A DNA stretch of 64,000 nucleotides from an uncultured Collinsella sp. Lineage in GTDB: Bacteria > Actinomycetota > Coriobacteriia > Coriobacteriales > Coriobacteriaceae. Position 1 is the stretch's first letter; every line of letters starts with the position of its first letter. Positions 25,182 to 33,875 of this stretch are shown piece after piece. The position numbers and the translations under genes are program-made. The stretch lies in NCBI GenBank assembly GCA_905208975.1, contig CAJLRE010000002.1, positions 16,928-80,927 on the forward strand. The letters are read 5' to 3'. The notes under the pieces were generated by a model. The model was not told where the DNA came from, made no database searches, and saw nothing but the letters and a program-made list of their open reading frames with translations.

Positions 25182-25497
25182 GGATATCTACTTCCTCGGG
25201 ACCCAAAATCGAATCGTCGCTTTCTGTAGCAAGGTATTCAATCCAGGCATTGCGCTCCTTGGAGCGGCGATTGGGGTCCCCATATGCTTTGAGCGATCCA
25301 TAGGCGGCGGTGCCGTCCTTTGAGCGCACGGCGACCGGCTGAAAGGGGAGCTTGCGCATCAAAATGCTCTGCGCGACAAATAGACGGACAGCCTCGGCGA
25401 GCGATGTGCCCATGGCGTCGTAGAGACGCTCGGCATGCTGCTTGTCTTCCTCGCGAATGCGCACCTGCAGGATGGCTCGTTTTTGAGTCGATGACAT
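25174..25497 (-). CDS. RelB/DinJ-type antitoxin
   Basis: A 107-residue protein with an N-terminal ribbon-helix-helix pattern (AILQVRIREEDKQHAERLYDAMGTSLAEAVRLFV, positions about 8-41) as in RelB/DinJ antitoxins. The C-terminal half is acidic and would cover the toxin. The ATG at 25497 has GGGAGG six bases upstream; a GTG directly before it is in frame. RelB-type antitoxins usually partner RelE/YafQ toxins, so pairing with a PIN toxin is a less common mix. The gene pair reads toward the tRNAs. Confidence 0.72.
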   Translation of the reverse strand: MSSTQKRAILQVRIREEDKQHAERLYDAMGTSLAEAVRLFVAQSILMRKLPFQPVAVRSKDGTAAYGSLKAYGDPNRRSKERNAWIEYLATESDDSILGPEEVDIHE

Positions 25498-25722
25498 CAC
25501 TGGCCTCCCTTAATGAGCGTGCAATATGAATAGTCAAATACAGCTTCGGCTAGTAATTGCCAATCTTATAACAACTACTTTATTGCACTCGAGTAATTGA
25601 GTGTGAACATTATTACAAACGTACTACATCCTTCAGAAGCGAGCGTGAAATCTTTGTTGGGCGTACGCGTGTAATACACTCGCTTTTATATCCTATTGAG
25701 AATAATCCTAACCAGCCCAAAC

Positions 25723-25773
25723 CCCTGCAATACACCCGTAATGCAGGGCCTATGCTCAAGTTTACCCCCTGCA
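25723..25773 (+). promoter_or_regulatory. CCCTGCA dyad plus third half site
   Basis: CCCTGCA (25723-25729) and TGCAGGG (25742-25748) form an inverted repeat, and CCCTGCA occurs again at 25767-25773, 44 bases after the first. This lies in the 428-base AT-rich gap before the formate hydrogenlyase island. Upstream in the same gap CACTC-N8-GAGTG lies at 25586-25603. No sigma-54 type -24/-12 promoter was seen. Confidence 0.4.
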
Positions 25774-25850
25774 ACTGCGTATATTTAACCTGTATACCGT
25801 TGGAGATATTCTACCGAGTGCCTGTTTCGCCGCATGCTCTCGATACGCCG

Positions 25851-25901
25851 ATGCCGGACCACGGGCGGTCCGGGGCAACGTCGACAGGGTCTCTCCGGCA
25901 T
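25851..25901 (+). promoter_or_regulatory. leader with two mutually exclusive hairpins
   Basis: CCGGACC (25854-25860) pairs with GGTCCGG (25867-25873) as a tight hairpin. ATGCCGG (25851-25857) also pairs with CCGGCAT (25895-25901). The two share CCGG and cannot both be complete. The second pairing ends just before the AGGAGGG ribosome site of hydN. This is the layout of a translation-controlling RNA switch. It was not matched with certainty to a known riboswitch class. Confidence 0.45.
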
Positions 25902-25925
25902 GGGATTCAGGAGGGAGTGAACAAC

Positions 25926-26444
25926 ATGGGCAATAAACGAGTCGTAGCCGATTCATCGCGCTGCATTGGGTGCCAAACTTGCATGGCAGCGTGTATCGAG
26001 GCACACGACATCCCCGGCAACATTGCCGCGCCGCGTCTGCGCGTGACGCGCACCTACGAGATCTCCGCACCGGTGGCTTGCCATCACTGCGAGGATGCCC
26101 CGTGCGCTAAGGCCTGCCCCACGGGCGCCTTGTTCTTTGATCCAAAGAACCATCGCATCGGCGTCAACGAGGACAACTGCATCGGCTGCAAGAGCTGCGT
26201 CATGGCCTGCCCCTTTGGCGCCGTGAGCGTGGCGACCACGCAGGTCCCCGTCTTGATGGGCGACGTGCGCGTGGGTTCGCAGACTAAGAGCTTCGTGCTC
26301 AAGTGCGACCTGTGCGTGGACCGTCCCGGCGGTCCGGCGTGTGCCGAGGCGTGCCCGACTAAGGGCCTCACCCTGGTAGACGAGGAGCGCCTGGCGGAAC
26401 TGACCGCCGAGCGTGCCCGCGCCACCATCGAAAACGAGGCGTAG
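25926..26444 (+). CDS. hydN: HydN-like electron transfer ferredoxin
   Basis: A 172-residue polyferredoxin with sixteen cysteines in four clusters of motifs: CIGCQTC-MAAC, CHHCEDAPCAKACP, CIGCKSCVMACP and CDLC-CAEACP. That gives four [4Fe-4S] clusters, as in HydN/HycB-type subunits that carry electrons from formate dehydrogenase H. It sits directly before fdhF, as in other anaerobes. The ATG at 25926 follows AGGAGGG; the frame is open further upstream, but that part holds the structured leader. Confidence 0.85.
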   Translation: MGNKRVVADSSRCIGCQTCMAACIEAHDIPGNIAAPRLRVTRTYEISAPVACHHCEDAPCAKACPTGALFFDPKNHRIGVNEDNCIGCKSCVMACPFGAVSVATTQVPVLMGDVRVGSQTKSFVLKCDLCVDRPGGPACAEACPTKGLTLVDEERLAELTAERARATIENEA

Positions 26445-26481
26445 GCGGGCGGCCATACAGGCCCGACGATTGTCAAATACG

Positions 26482-26497
26482 TACCGATTAATCGGTA
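26482..26497. promoter_or_regulatory. perfect 16-bp palindrome before fdhF
   Basis: TACCGATTAATCGGTA is fully self-complementary and lies 24 bases before the fdhF start, in a 76-base gap after hydN. It is a candidate operator or a small RNA hairpin at the ribosome site. Confidence 0.4.
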
Positions 26498-26520
26498 GCA
26501 GAGAAAGGAAGGAGGGTGTC

Positions 26521-28743
26521 ATGGAGAAGCATAAAGTGATCTGCCCGTATTGCGGCGCCGGTTGCCAGTTTAACCTCCTGGTCCAAAACGGCCAGGTCGT
26601 GGGTACCGAACCGCTCAACGGCATCACCAATCAGGGCGAGCTGTGCCTTAAGGGCATGAGCGGCTACGACTTCATCAACGACACCAAGATCTTGACTCCT
26701 CGCGTACTGCACCCGATGATCCGCCGCACCAAGGGCGCGGATCTAGAGCGCGTAAGCTGGGACGAGGCACTGGATTTCACCGCATCTAAGATGCAGGCCA
26801 TAATTGACGAATATGGTCCTAACGCTGTCATGACCACCGGCTCCTCGCGAGGCGGCGGCAATGAGGCGAACTACGTCATGCAGAAGTTTACGCGTGCGTG
26901 CATTGGCACCCACAGCGTGGACAACTGCGCTCGTACTTGACACGGCCCTACTGTCCTCGGTCTGATGGACACGGTTGGTTCAGGTTGCATGTCATGCTCC
27001 ATCCCCGGTATGGAGGATGCGGGCTGCATTTTCCTCTTCGGCTATAACCCTGCCGATTCGCACCCCATCGTCGCAAGGCGTATCGTGCGAGCCAAAGAAA
27101 AGGGTTGCAAGATCATCGTCGCCGACCCGCGCCATATCGAAACTGCGCGTATCGCCGATATCTACCTTCCGATCAAGAACGGTTGCAATGTCGCGTTCCT
27201 CAACGCCTTTGCCAACTGTCTGGTCAACGATGGCCTCTACGACAAGGAATTCGTCGCCGAGCACACGAACGGCTTTGACGAGTGGTGGGAGACCATCAAG
27301 AACTACACTCCCGAATTCGTACAGGACATCACGGGTGTCGATCCCGCGCTGATCCACCAAGCTGCCGAGATGTACGCCACGGCGAAGCCTTCTGCCATCA
27401 TTGGCTGGGGCATGGGCGTATGCCAGCAGAAGCAGAACCTGAAGACGGTGCACACCATCGCCTCCATCGCCTGCGTTGCCGGCCAGATCGGCAAACCCAA
27501 TTCCGGCCTCGCGCCCGTGCGCGGTCAGAACAACGTCCAGGGCTCCTGCGATATGGGCATGCTGCCCAACCTGTACCCTGGCTACCAGAAAGTCACCGAC
27601 CCGGCAGCGCGTGCCAAGTTTGCCAAGGCTTGGGGCGTGCCCGAGGAAAAGCTCCCGCTCGAGGAGGGCTACAAGCTCACCGACCTGGGCCACCTGGTCG
27701 ACGAGGGCAAGGTGCACTGCTTCTACAACTACGGCGAAGACCCGGTGCAGACCGAGCCCGATTCGGCCGGAATGCGCAAGACGCTCTCCGAGCTGGACCT
27801 GTTCATCTGCCAGGACATCTTTATGACGCAGACGACCATGCTCGCCGACGTCATCCTGCCTGCCACCTCTTGGGGCGAGCACGAGGGTGTCTTTACCGCA
27901 TCCGACCGTAGCTTCCAGCACTTTGACGCGGCCGTTCCGCCCAAGGGCGAGTGCCGTCACGACTGGGAGATCTTCGCGGACCTGTCCACGCGCATGGGCT
28001 ACCCCATGCACTATGACAACACCGAGCAGATCTGGAACGAGTGCATTAGCCTGTGCCCCAACTTTGTGGGCGCAACCTACGAGAAGATGGCTCCCGAGGG
28101 CGGCTACGCCCAGTGGCCGGTCAAGAGCACCGATGTGAACGACCACGGCACGGCCGACATGTTCGCTGGTGGCAAGTTCACCACCAAGGACGGCCGCGCG
28201 AACCTGATGGCGCACGACTGGGAGGCGCCCTCCGAGCTTCCCGACGATGAGTACCCGCTCATCCTGTGCACCGTCCGCGAGGTCGGCCACTACAGCTGCC
28301 GTTCGATGACCGGCAACTGCAAGACGCTGGCGCTGCTTGCCGACGAGCCCGGCTTTGTCCGCATGAATCCCGCGGACGCCCAGGCGCGCGGCATCAAGAA
28401 CGGCGACATCGTCTCGATTCACAGCCGCCGCGGCCAGGTATACAGCCGCGCCGACGTGAGCGACCGTATCAACAAGGGCACGGTCTATATGACCTACCAG
28501 TGGTGGATCGGCAAGTGCAACGAGCTGACCATGCACAAGGTCGACCCGGTCTCGCATACGCCCGAGGACAAGTTCTCCGCCTGCCAGGTCGACGCCATTG
28601 CCGACCAGGTCTGGGCCGAGGGCGAAGTCGAGCGTCAGTACACCGAGCTTAAGCAGGCTCTGGTGGACGCCGCCGCTCCCCAGGACGTTGAGCCCGGCGC
28701 CGCCAAGTTCGACGACGAGACGCACGTGAATCAAATCGTGTAG
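26521..28743 (+). CDS. fdhF: formate dehydrogenase H, selenocysteine at 140
   Basis: A 740-residue selenoprotein that oxidises formate to CO2 with molybdenum bis-MGD and one [4Fe-4S] cluster. Cluster ligands are C8, C11, C15 and C42, the same numbers as in E. coli FdhF, followed by the conserved lysine in LCLKG. UGA at 26938-26940 is codon 140, exactly the E. coli Sec140, and is followed by the conserved HGPTVLGL. A normal gene caller would split the gene here. The rest has the typical domains of the DMSO-reductase family, including AGQIGKPNSGLAPVRGQNNV and the C-terminal molybdopterin-binding domain from about 600. GGAGGG precedes the ATG. It feeds electrons through HydN/HyfA to the Hyf hydrogenase. 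Confidence 0.97.
26938..26971 (+). promoter_or_regulatory. SECIS element of fdhF with UGA codon
   Basis: After the UGA (26938-26940) a stem TGTCC/GGACA (26952-26956, 26967-26971) is extended by TC/GA with one bulged T. The apical loop is GGTCT. The E. coli fdhF SECIS also shows GGUCU in its loop, and the loop starts about 18 bases from the UGA, within the usual range. Confidence 0.8.
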
Positions 28744-28764
28744 TCCCGTTCTCGTTGGCTTTTT

Positions 28765-28807
28765 GGGCCGGGCGTCCCGTACGTTCGGGAGCCCGGCCCG
28801 TTATTTT
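28765..28807 (+). terminator. strong hairpin between fdhF and hyfA
   Basis: GGGCCGGGC (28765-28773) and GCCCGGCCC (28791-28799) pair perfectly, with an inner CCCG/CGGG. TTATTTT follows. It could partly terminate after fdhF, giving more fdhF than hyf mRNA, or protect the upstream mRNA 3' end. Confidence 0.6.
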
Positions 28808-28821
28808 GAAAGGAAGTGGGG

Positions 28822-29439
28822 ATGAACCGCTTCATCGACATCAACCCGGAGAGGTGCATCGGCTGCGGAACATGCCAGTCCGCCTGTGCCGACGCCCACC
28901 GGATGCAGGGTCTTCAGGATACGCCGCGCCTGGCGCTCGTGAAGACCGGCGGTATTTCGGCCGCCCTTGCCTGCCACCATTGCGAGGGTGCCCCCTGCGC
29001 CGAGGTTTGCCCGGTGAATGCCATCGAGCACGATGGCGACCGCATCCGCGTCAAGGAGCAGGAGTGCATTGGGTGCAGGCTGTGCGCCATCGCGTGCCCC
29101 TTCGGAGCCATCCATCCCGATGGCACGTCTATCGCCGGTGTCGCAGGCATGTGCGACCCGACGCCTTCGTATCCTAAGTCCCTGAGCAGCCTGCTTACGT
29201 GGGCTCCTGGCCAGTACACCTGCGCCGTTAAGTGCGACCTGTGCGCCTTCGATCCGGACGGCCCGCATTGTGTGGCGGCGTGCCCCACCAAGGCGCTGAC
29301 CGTCATGGGCGGCGCGGCCGATCGCGAGCTCGACGAGGCCAAGCGCCTGCGCTCGATCGAAAACGGCCCGACTGTCGACGTTACCGCCGTGGCCCAGGGC
29401 CTGTCCGAGAAAGCAGAAGGGAGCGTAAACAATGGATAG
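28822..29439 (+). CDS. hyfA: hydrogenase-4 iron-sulfur subunit HyfA/HycB
   Basis: A 205-residue polyferredoxin with CIGCGTCQSAC, CHHCEGAPCAEVCP, CIGCRLCAIACP and CDLC-CVAACP motifs, giving four [4Fe-4S] clusters. It links FdhF to the hydrogenase core in formate hydrogenlyase. The ATG at 28822 is six bases after AAAGGAAG; a GTG two codons earlier overlaps that site. The 3' end overlaps hyfB by 8 bases. Confidence 0.88.
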   Translation: MNRFIDINPERCIGCGTCQSACADAHRMQGLQDTPRLALVKTGGISAALACHHCEGAPCAEVCPVNAIEHDGDRIRVKEQECIGCRLCAIACPFGAIHPDGTSIAGVAGMCDPTPSYPKSLSSLLTWAPGQYTCAVKCDLCAFDPDGPHCVAACPTKALTVMGGAADRELDEAKRLRSIENGPTVDVTAVAQGLSEKAEGSVNNG

Positions 29440-31450
29440 CATGACGCTGTTTATCGCATCGCTTGCCGTCTCGTGCATCGGTGCGCTCGCCTCGGTTCTG
29501 CTGATCAAAGCCGATAACGCCGCCAAGACCGCCGGCTGCCTTATCGGCGCCGTCGCCGCGGTGCTTTCGTTTGTGGCCGGTATCCAGGCCGTGCTGGGCG
29601 ATGTCACGTCGGTCGACACCATCGTGTTCTTCCCGTTTGCCCATTTCCAGCTGCTGCTCAATCAGCTGTCCGGCCTGTTCGTGGCGCTCATCTCGGTGCT
29701 CGCGTTTGCCGGTTCGATCTACGGTCTCAACTACTTTGATGAGTACCCGGGCAAAAAGGGCCGCGCCGGCTTCTTCTTTAACACCTTCGTGGCGTCCATG
29801 ATGCTCGTCATCACCGCCGACAACGTGTTTTGGTTCCTGGTCGCCTTTGAGCTCATGTCGCTGACCTCGTACTTCCTGGTCGTGATCGAGGAGAACGAGA
29901 ACTCCATCCACGGCGGTTGGCTCTACTTTGTGATCGCGCACGTGGGCTTCGTGCTCATCATGGCGAGCTTCCTCACCATGACCAACTTCGCCGGCGGCTC
30001 GTTTGCCTTTGCGGATTTCCGCGCCACGCAGTTTAGCCCCGCGGTCGCATCCGTGTGCTTCGTGCTCGCCTTCTTTGGCTTTGGCGCCAAGGCCGGTATC
30101 ATCCCGCTGCACGGCTGGCTGCCCAAGGCACATCCCGAGGCGCCGTCTAACGTGAGTGCCCTCATGTCCGGCGGCATGATCAAGATCGGTATCTTCGGCA
30201 TCCTCAAGGTTGGTCTCGACCTGCTCTCCGCCTCGGGCGTTCAGGTCTGGTGGGGCTTTATGGTCATGGTCTTCGGTGCGATCTCGTCGGTCCTCGGCGT
30301 GGCGTTCGCCCTGCAGGAGCATGACATCAAGCGCCTGCTTGCCTATCACTCCGTCGAGAACATCGGCATCATTCTGCTCGGCGTCGGCGCCTCCATGGCC
30401 GCCATGGCGCTCAATTCGGTCGGCATCGCCGTCCTGGCTCTGATGGCCGCCCTCTACCACACGTTTAACCACGCGATGTTTAAGGGCGAGCTGTTCTTGG
30501 GCGCCGGTGCGCTGCTGTACTCCACGGGTACGCGCAATATGGAGAAGATGGGCGGCCTGTTCCGTCGTATGCCGGCAACGGCCATCTGCTTCCTTATTGG
30601 CGCGCTTGCCATCTCGGCCATCCCGCCCTTCAACGGCTTTGTGTCCGAGTGGTTTACCTACCAGTCGCTCTTTAACGCCGCCATGCAGGGCGACAAGGCC
30701 GTCATGATCGTGGCCGTGTTCGCTGCCGTCGCGCTTGCCATTACCGGCGCTCTGGCCGTCACGTGCTTCGTCAAGGCCTATGGCGTCTCCTTTGCCTCCG
30801 CGCCCCGCTCCGATGCCGCGGCCAATGCCAAGGAGGTTCCCGCCCCTATGGTGTTTGCACAGGGCCTGCTCGCGGCCATCTGCGTCGTGCTGGGCATTGG
30901 CGCTCCCGTGATCGCGCCCGTTCTGGTCGACGTCGCCGCGTCCGTGCTGCATCCGTACGGCGGCGTGTTTGCCGCCGAGGGCATGGAGCTCATGAACCAG
31001 TACTCCGGCGCTGCCACCTCCACGCCTGCGATCGCCATTGCGCTCGTGGTGCTCGTCGGCCTTGCCTGCGGTTATCGCAAACTCAAGACCGTCGGCAAGG
31101 TGCAGAAGTCCCAGCCGTGGGCGTGCGGCTATGCTCCCAACGAGCATATGCCCGTCGTGGCCACGACCTTTGCCTCCGAGGTTTCCTGGTTTATGCAGCC
31201 GCTCTACACGCTGCGCGACCGCTGCACGGCTGTCTGCTGGTCCATCGCGCACTTCTTCCAGAAGCTCACCGGTGTGGCCGAGGCTGTGGAGCCCGTATCC
31301 GACAAGGTTCTCGTCGATGCCCCGCATAAGGGTGTCGAGAAGCTCGCCGACCTCGCGACTAAGCTCGAGGGCGGCAACTACAGCATCTATATCTGCTACA
31401 TCGTCGCGGCACTCGTGGTGTTCCTCGTGCTCGCCGTGCAAATGGGTTAA
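29432..31450 (+). CDS. hyfB: hydrogenase-4 membrane subunit HyfB
   Basis: A 672-residue, very hydrophobic protein of the NuoL/M/N antiporter-like family, as long as E. coli HyfB. The core segments PEAPSNVSALMSGGMIKIG and ALYHTFNHAMFKG hold the lysine and histidines of the proton path. GFGAKAGIIPLHGWLPKAH is the family signature. It sits in the inner membrane and may take part in proton pumping. The start overlaps hyfA, showing translational coupling. Confidence 0.93.
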   Translation: MDSMTLFIASLAVSCIGALASVLLIKADNAAKTAGCLIGAVAAVLSFVAGIQAVLGDVTSVDTIVFFPFAHFQLLLNQLSGLFVALISVLAFAGSIYGLNYFDEYPGKKGRAGFFFNTFVASMMLVITADNVFWFLVAFELMSLTSYFLVVIEENENSIHGGWLYFVIAHVGFVLIMASFLTMTNFAGGSFAFADFRATQFSPAVASVCFVLAFFGFGAKAGIIPLHGWLPKAHPEAPSNVSALMSGGMIKIGIFGILKVGLDLLSASGVQVWWGFMVMVFGAISSVLGVAFALQEHDIKRLLAYHSVENIGIILLGVGASMAAMALNSVGIAVLALMAALYHTFNHAMFKGELFLGAGALLYSTGTRNMEKMGGLFRRMPATAICFLIGALAISAIPPFNGFVSEWFTYQSLFNAAMQGDKAVMIVAVFAAVALAITGALAVTCFVKAYGVSFASAPRSDAAANAKEVPAPMVFAQGLLAAICVVLGIGAPVIAPVLVDVAASVLHPYGGVFAAEGMELMNQYSGAATSTPAIAIALVVLVGLACGYRKLKTVGKVQKSQPWACGYAPNEHMPVVATTFASEVSWFMQPLYTLRDRCTAVCWSIAHFFQKLTGVAEAVEPVSDKVLVDAPHKGVEKLADLATKLEGGNYSIYICYIVAALVVFLVLAVQMG

Positions 31451-31462
31451 GGAGGGGAGAGC

Positions 31463-32389
31463 ATGAACAACATCGTACTTGCCGTTCTGCAGGGCGTGGT
31501 CGTCATGGCCGTCGCGCCGTTCTTCTCCGGTCTCGGCCGCGTGATTCGCGCCAAGATGCACAACCGTCGCGGCCCCAGCATCATGCAGGACTACCGCGAC
31601 CTGGCCAAGCTCTTTGCGCGCCCCGAGTCCCAGAGCGAGGACGCGAGCTTTGCGCTGCGCATTATGCCGCCGCTGTTCTTTGCCGTCGCCTTTATGCTTG
31701 CGATGGGCTTGCCGCTCTTTACGGCACAAAGCCCCATCCCGGTCTTTGGTGACGCCATCACCATCATGTACAGCCTGGCGCTCGCCCGCTTCTTCTTCGC
31801 CCTCTGCGGTGTGGATTCGTCCAACGCCTACGCCGGTATCGGCGGCGTTCGAGAGCTGCTCATGAGCGTGCTCATCGAGCCGTCCATGCTGCTGGCGCTG
31901 TTTGCCGCCGCCCTGGTGTGCGGCTCCACCGACATCGCCACCATGGGCCAGCACATCATGACGGGCGCCATCGACGCGCCGGTCGCCGTGATCCTCGCCG
32001 GCATCGCCTTTGCGATTGCCTGCTACATGGAGCTCGGTAAGCTGCCGTTTGATCAGGCCGAGGCCGAGCAGGAGCTTCAGGAAGGCCCGCTCGCCGAGCT
32101 TTCCGGCCCATCGCTTGCGATGGCCAAGCTTGCCATGTCCATGAAGCAGGTCCTGGTCGTCGCCTGGTTCTGCGCGATCTTCGTCCCCTGGGGCGAGCCC
32201 GCGACCGTGGGCGCCGCCGCCGTTCTGGGCGCGGTCATCTTCCTGGTGAAGTGCCTGATCGACTTTGTCGTATGCGGCGTGATCGAGAACTCTTGCTCGC
32301 GTTCGCGTTTTAAGGTGCTTGGCAATCAGACCTGGGCCGTCGTGGGCATCGCCGTTCTGGCGTTTGTCTTCGTGGTCGTCGGCGTGTAG
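31463..32389 (+). CDS. hyfC: hydrogenase-4 membrane anchor HyfC
   Basis: A 308-residue membrane protein of the NuoH/HycD family that anchors the soluble hydrogenase arm. The segments RGPSIMQDYRDLAKLFARP, GGVRELLMSVLIEPSM and ELGKLPFDQAEAEQELQEG are the conserved NuoH-type loops with acidic residues. About eight helices are seen. GGAGGGG precedes the ATG; 12 bases separate it from hyfB. Confidence 0.94.
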   Translation: MNNIVLAVLQGVVVMAVAPFFSGLGRVIRAKMHNRRGPSIMQDYRDLAKLFARPESQSEDASFALRIMPPLFFAVAFMLAMGLPLFTAQSPIPVFGDAITIMYSLALARFFFALCGVDSSNAYAGIGGVRELLMSVLIEPSMLLALFAAALVCGSTDIATMGQHIMTGAIDAPVAVILAGIAFAIACYMELGKLPFDQAEAEQELQEGPLAELSGPSLAMAKLAMSMKQVLVVAWFCAIFVPWGEPATVGAAAVLGAVIFLVKCLIDFVVCGVIENSCSRSRFKVLGNQTWAVVGIAVLAFVFVVVGV

Positions 32390-32404
32390 GAGAAGGGAGA
32401 AACA

Positions 32405-33862
32405 ATGTCATTTGCAGTCAGTCTGTCCCTTCTCGGCTTGGTCGCTATCGCGGCCCCGATGGTGGCCTCGGTGCTCGTCGCCCTGTTCCCCCGTCCGTAC
32501 GCCAAGTGGTTCAGCGTTTTGGGTGCCGCCGTCTCGACGGTCTGCACCATCGCCCTCGCCGCGAATTTCGCCGGCGCCGGCATGCCCGACACGCAGGTCC
32601 CCCTGATCTCGTTTGGGCAGACCCTTGTCATGGGATTCACCTTCGATCGCATGAGCACGCTGCTCGCGCCCGCCTTTGTGGGTATCGGCCTGCTTGTCGT
32701 GATCTATTCGATTCCCTATATGAGCGAGAATAACCGTGAGCATCCCGACGCACCGCGTCGTCGCTTCTACGCATACCTCGCGACCTTCATCGGCGCCATG
32801 GCCGGCCTCGTGTACAGCTCGACCCTTTTGGGTCAGCTCGTGTTCTTTGAGATCACGGGTGCGTGCTCTTGGGGCCTCATTAGCTACTACATGTCGCCTA
32901 CGGCCAAGAAGGCCGGCATGAAGGCCCTGATCATCACGCATATCGGTGCGCTCGGCCTGTATCTGGGCGCCGCCATCGTGTTTGCCCACACCGGCACCTT
33001 CGCCATTACCGCGATTGCCGGCCTCGACGCCAAGCTCAAGGCTATCGTCCTTTTGCTCGTGCTGTTTGCGGCCTGGGCCAAGTCCGCACAGGTTCCCATG
33101 TACATGTGGCTGCCTTCGGCCATGGAGGCGCCGACGCCTGTTTCGGCCTACCTGCATGGCGCCTCGATGGTTAAGGTCGGCGTGTGCGTGTTCGCGCGTG
33201 CACTCGTCTCTGCCGGCGAGATTCCCGAGATCGTGGGCTGGGTCGCCATTATCGACGCCATGGTCACCATGCTCTTTGGTTTCCTTATGTACCTGCCGCA
33301 AAAGGACATGAAGCGCCTGCTGGCCTTCTCCACGATTGCCCAGCTCTCCTATGTGTTCTTTGGTCTGGGCCTTTCGGTCTTTGGCAGCCAGCTGGCCTTT
33401 GATGGCGCTGTGTGCCACATCTTTAACCACGCTTTCGCCAAGACGCTGTTCTTCCTGATCGCCGGTTCGTTCTCCTTTACGCTCGGCACGCGTATGCTGC
33501 CCAAGCTTCGCGGCATCGTAAAGAAGTACCCGATCTCGGGCGTGGGCTTTGGTGTCGCGGCACTCGCCATTGCCGGCGTGCCGCCCATGAACACGTTCTT
33601 CTCGAAGTTCCAGATCATCGCCGGCGGCTTTTCTGTGGGTGCCGGCAACGTCGCGATTCTGGTACTCGTGTGCATCATGGTTGCCGAGACCGTCGCCACC
33701 TTTGCCTGGTTCCTTAAGTGGATGGGCTATTGCCTGCCCGGCGAGCCGAGCGAAGAGGTCGCTGCGGGAGCCCCGCTTCCCCGCGCGATGGCGTTCGTGT
33801 TCATCGTGCTCATCATCATGGTCATCGTCAGCGGCCCGCTTTCGGCCAGCTGGATCGGTTAG
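32405..33862 (+). CDS. hyfD: hydrogenase-4 antiporter-like subunit HyfD
   Basis: A 485-residue NuoL/M/N-type protein of the same length as E. coli HyfD. Family segments are AKSAQVPMYMWLPSAMEAPTPVSAYLHGASMVKVG and CHIFNHAFAKTLFF. It is predicted to have about 14 helices and a discontinuous helix with the lysine of the proton channel. HyfD is absent from the simpler formate hydrogenlyase-1, so the complex here is of the larger Hyf type. The 15-base gap from hyfC contains GGAGAA. Confidence 0.92.
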   Translation: MSFAVSLSLLGLVAIAAPMVASVLVALFPRPYAKWFSVLGAAVSTVCTIALAANFAGAGMPDTQVPLISFGQTLVMGFTFDRMSTLLAPAFVGIGLLVVIYSIPYMSENNREHPDAPRRRFYAYLATFIGAMAGLVYSSTLLGQLVFFEITGACSWGLISYYMSPTAKKAGMKALIITHIGALGLYLGAAIVFAHTGTFAITAIAGLDAKLKAIVLLLVLFAAWAKSAQVPMYMWLPSAMEAPTPVSAYLHGASMVKVGVCVFARALVSAGEIPEIVGWVAIIDAMVTMLFGFLMYLPQKDMKRLLAFSTIAQLSYVFFGLGLSVFGSQLAFDGAVCHIFNHAFAKTLFFLIAGSFSFTLGTRMLPKLRGIVKKYPISGVGFGVAALAIAGVPPMNTFFSKFQIIAGGFSVGAGNVAILVLVCIMVAETVATFAWFLKWMGYCLPGEPSEEVAAGAPLPRAMAFVFIVLIIMVIVSGPLSASWIG

Positions 33863-33875
33863 GAGGTAGAACGAC

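Noticed and set aside
26938..26940. TGA in fdhF as a nonsense mutation or gene split
   Set aside because: It is codon 140, the exact Sec site of FdhF, with a SECIS hairpin and a complete Sec machinery nearby.
28741..28821. Full transcription stop between fdhF and hyfA
   Set aside because: The hairpin is strong, but gene order and function require hyf expression. I treat it as partial termination or 3' end protection and not as an operon boundary.
29381..31954. 857-codon open frame on the minus strand
   Set aside because: Antisense shadow of hyfB and hyfC; no recognisable domain and a composition unlike real proteins.
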